From positions 1,280,001 through 1,344,000 of the forward strand of contig NZ_OY776217.1 of NCBI RefSeq assembly GCF_963675455.1: 64,000 bases of DNA. Direction: 5' to 3'. Positions 62,460 through 64,000 of the stretch are shown here, in pieces (the stretch's first letter is position 1; each line of letters opens with the position of its first letter). The notes beneath the pieces were generated by a model. The model was not told the origin of the DNA. It did no database searches and saw only the letters and a list, made by a program, of their open reading frames with translations. The position numbers and the translations under genes are program-made. The stretch comes from Emcibacter sp. (lineage in GTDB: Bacteria; Pseudomonadota; Alphaproteobacteria; Sphingomonadales; Emcibacteraceae).

Positions 62460-63783
62460 CCAGAAGATCCTTATAGTCAGGGGGGAGCTGATGATGCGGG
62501 CTCATTTTCAGCGCCTCTTTCTCAAGCGCCTCCGGAGCAAGGCCCGGCTCACTGATCTCGGCCGCGAGCTTCGGCACGAGGCAGCTTTCGTTCCAGTCCG
62601 GTTGCAGGCTGAGGCATTTCATGATCAGGCGGCATTCGGCGATCTCGCCCACACATTCAAACGGTTTGTGGCCCTCAAGCCCGCAGAGCTCGCGGAAGCC
62701 CGCTTCCTGGGCTTCGTCATCCAGCATGTCGCGACCGAAAATATCGACAAGCTTTTCCCTGCCGACGAAGGGGGCAAGGGCGAGGTACACGAACCGGCAT
62801 TTAGGGCAGTCGCAGCACCAGCCGTATTTGCGCACGCCCTCATCAATATGAAAATTGCGGTTGCAGCTTTTGAACACATCGAAATATTGGGTCGAGCGGG
62901 CAAAGAGGCAGGCGATACCGGTTTCGCTTAAGGGACGCAGAAGGGAGAAATAGGTCAGGCCCTCAATCACATGGGCCTGCAGGTAGCCGGTGAAATCCCG
63001 CTCGAACTCCAGCGACTTTGAATATTGGTGATTAATTTCCAGCCCGTTCCAGGTCATATTGCCTTCATTGGCCGACTGTTCGTTGGACATGACAATATGG
63101 TCGTAACCGTACAGCACCGCGCCCGCCGCCATAATAAAAGACAGAATGCCGGTGATCGGCACATGGCCGTTCATGGCGCCCTTGTCGTTGAGCGCGAACA
63201 GCCGGGCATCAAGCTTGCGCCGCATGAGAATCGGGTTGTCGATGCCGGACCGTTCCATCACTTCGAGGATCGGCCGGCCCGGATTGACCGCCAGCAGCCG
63301 CTGCGGGCGATTACCGTATCTCAGGGCCTCGATGCTGACGATGCTGTCCTTGCCGCCGCCCACCGGCACCGCATTCATTTCGGGAAGTTTCAGATGGGAG
63401 GCCGTGGGAGTTTTATCGGTTGTGACCGGGAAATTAATTCGCTCGCGCAGGTCAATATCATTTTCTACGGCAAACTCACCAAGTCCCATCAGGTAGAATT
63501 TTGTAAAGAAGTCCGCTTCTTCTTGGGACAGCGGGTCGGTATTCACCTGCATGGTTGCCGGGCACCAGGCCTTGTAATAGCTGATGCCGGCGGCCAGGTG
63601 CAGCTGGCGGAACAGAGCCTCCAGCACATTCGTTTCCTCTGCTGTCAGGTCGGCTTTTGCGCCTTCGAAGGTGATTTTCTCGACAAAGCTGCTGCCGTCG
63701 TCAAAGCCGTAGGCAAGTTTCAACAGCCGCGCCTGCGGATCATAGGTAAAGCTGTCGAATATGAATGTTGCGGGTGATGACAT
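62440..63783 (-). CDS. murL: UDP-MurNAc-L-Ala-L-Glu epimerase, MurL-like
   Basis: The protein has 447 aa. It contains a PP-loop-like motif GGGKDS (residues 142-147) in MNAVPVGGGKDSIVSIEALR, which fits the ATP and Mg2+ need of MurL. A cysteine-rich stretch WCCDCPKCRFVYLALAPF near the C-terminal third may bind a metal. Together with the overlapping ligand gene this matches the murD2-murL pair, which makes the D-Glu of the stem peptide without glutamate racemase. I assign it from gene pairing and motif, without a search. Confidence 0.82.
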   Translation of the reverse strand: MSSPATFIFDSFTYDPQARLLKLAYGFDDGSSFVEKITFEGAKADLTAEETNVLEALFRQLHLAAGISYYKAWCPATMQVNTDPLSQEEADFFTKFYLMGLGEFAVENDIDLRERINFPVTTDKTPTASHLKLPEMNAVPVGGGKDSIVSIEALRYGNRPQRLLAVNPGRPILEVMERSGIDNPILMRRKLDARLFALNDKGAMNGHVPITGILSFIMAAGAVLYGYDHIVMSNEQSANEGNMTWNGLEINHQYSKSLEFERDFTGYLQAHVIEGLTYFSLLRPLSETGIACLFARSTQYFDVFKSCNRNFHIDEGVRKYGWCCDCPKCRFVYLALAPFVGREKLVDIFGRDMLDDEAQEAGFRELCGLEGHKPFECVGEIAECRLIMKCLSLQPDWNESCLVPKLAAEISEPGLAPEALEKEALKMSPHHQLPPDYKDLLDDFAGA

Positions 63784-63852
63784 GGGAATCTTATCTGATT
63801 TTTTCCGGGCAAAAACAAGGCCGGATAACAGGGGAAAAGTATTTTTCCCGGA

Positions 63853-64000
63853 TCAGCGGCTGACGATCCGGTCCTGCGGAAAGGTCAGCACGATGGTGGT
63901 GCCGCGGTTGAGGCGGCTGTCCAGGTCGATCCGACCGCCGTGCATCTCGATCATTTTCTTGACCAGGGCAAGGCCGAGGCCGGTGCCTTCGATGGTGCGG
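63853..64000 (-). CDS. Sensor histidine kinase, C-terminal fragment (cut by window edge)
   Basis: The last 48 codons of a minus-strand gene are visible and stop at 63853. They contain the G2 box GTGLGLALVKKMIEMHGGRI and the closing strand GTTIVLTFPQ of an HATPase domain. The rest lies beyond the window, so the sensor part is unknown. Confidence 0.88.
   Translation of the reverse strand, partial: RTIEGTGLGLALVKKMIEMHGGRIDLDSRLNRGTTIVLTFPQDRIVSR

Noticed and set aside
1..64000. CRISPR arrays, IS elements and rRNA genes
   Set aside because: No regularly spaced repeats, transposase motifs or rRNA sequence were seen on either strand.

Overview
The window reads as chromosomal DNA of a free-living, probably marine alphaproteobacterium. 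The evidence is the gene order hisG-hisD-UPF0262-LMW phosphatase-infA-maf-RNase E/G-yacG, a DUF2948 gene next to murA, large TonB receptors, and mostly GC-rich coding sequence. An Emcibacter/Kordiimonas-like lineage would fit, but this is an impression, not a search result. There is no integrase, IS element, phage gene, rRNA operon or CRISPR array. About 50 protein genes and two tRNAs (Phe, Thr) are present, plus one likely structured ncRNA of 6S type.

Layout. 1-5600: the start of an Lrp-type regulator (edge), a 6S-like RNA, sdaA (serine deaminase) and putA (proline to glutamate), an amino-acid catabolism block. 5650-11800: two paralogous TonB-dependent receptors ending in near-identical terminators. 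12500-18000: EF-hand lipoprotein, TPR histidine kinase, lipocalin, DEAD-box RNA helicase and cold-shock protein. 18000-20300: pyrC and an unusual dihaem cytochrome c-rhodanese fusion. 20500-24720: the most interesting locus, an operon resembling the Fap functional-amyloid system. It holds secreted repeat proteins, a C39-type peptidase, a protein with a double-glycine-like motif, and a coiled-coil outer-membrane barrel that carries a frameshift in this sequence. 25300-28910: an AT-richer block beside tRNA-Phe with a fused FAD oxidase-methyltransferase, an unknown secreted protein and a DUF805 protein.

29300-37700 is the conserved housekeeping block (yacG, RNase E/G, maf, infA, phosphatase, UPF0262, hisD, hisG, DUF2948, murA, dcd). 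38200-46000: a trimethylamine-dehydrogenase-like flavoprotein, then a signalling cassette of hybrid-PAS histidine kinase, single REC protein and REC-GGDEF-EAL protein. 46000-53800: membrane methyltransferase-like protein, dienelactone-hydrolase-like protein, M3 peptidase lipoprotein, trxB, an HPF-cold-shock fusion, and a glycosyltransferase/metallophosphoesterase pair. 53860-56450: arsR-GAPDH-arsJ, the organoarsenical (1-arseno-3-phosphoglycerate) resistance operon. 56600-64000: ankyrin protein, gamma-glutamylcyclotransferase-like protein, GAF-PAS histidine kinase, the alternative peptidoglycan pair murD2-murL, and the 3' end of another histidine kinase.

Functions are assigned from motifs, domain order and gene context read by eye. 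No homology search or structure prediction was run, so family names are recognitions and substrate assignments are inferences.
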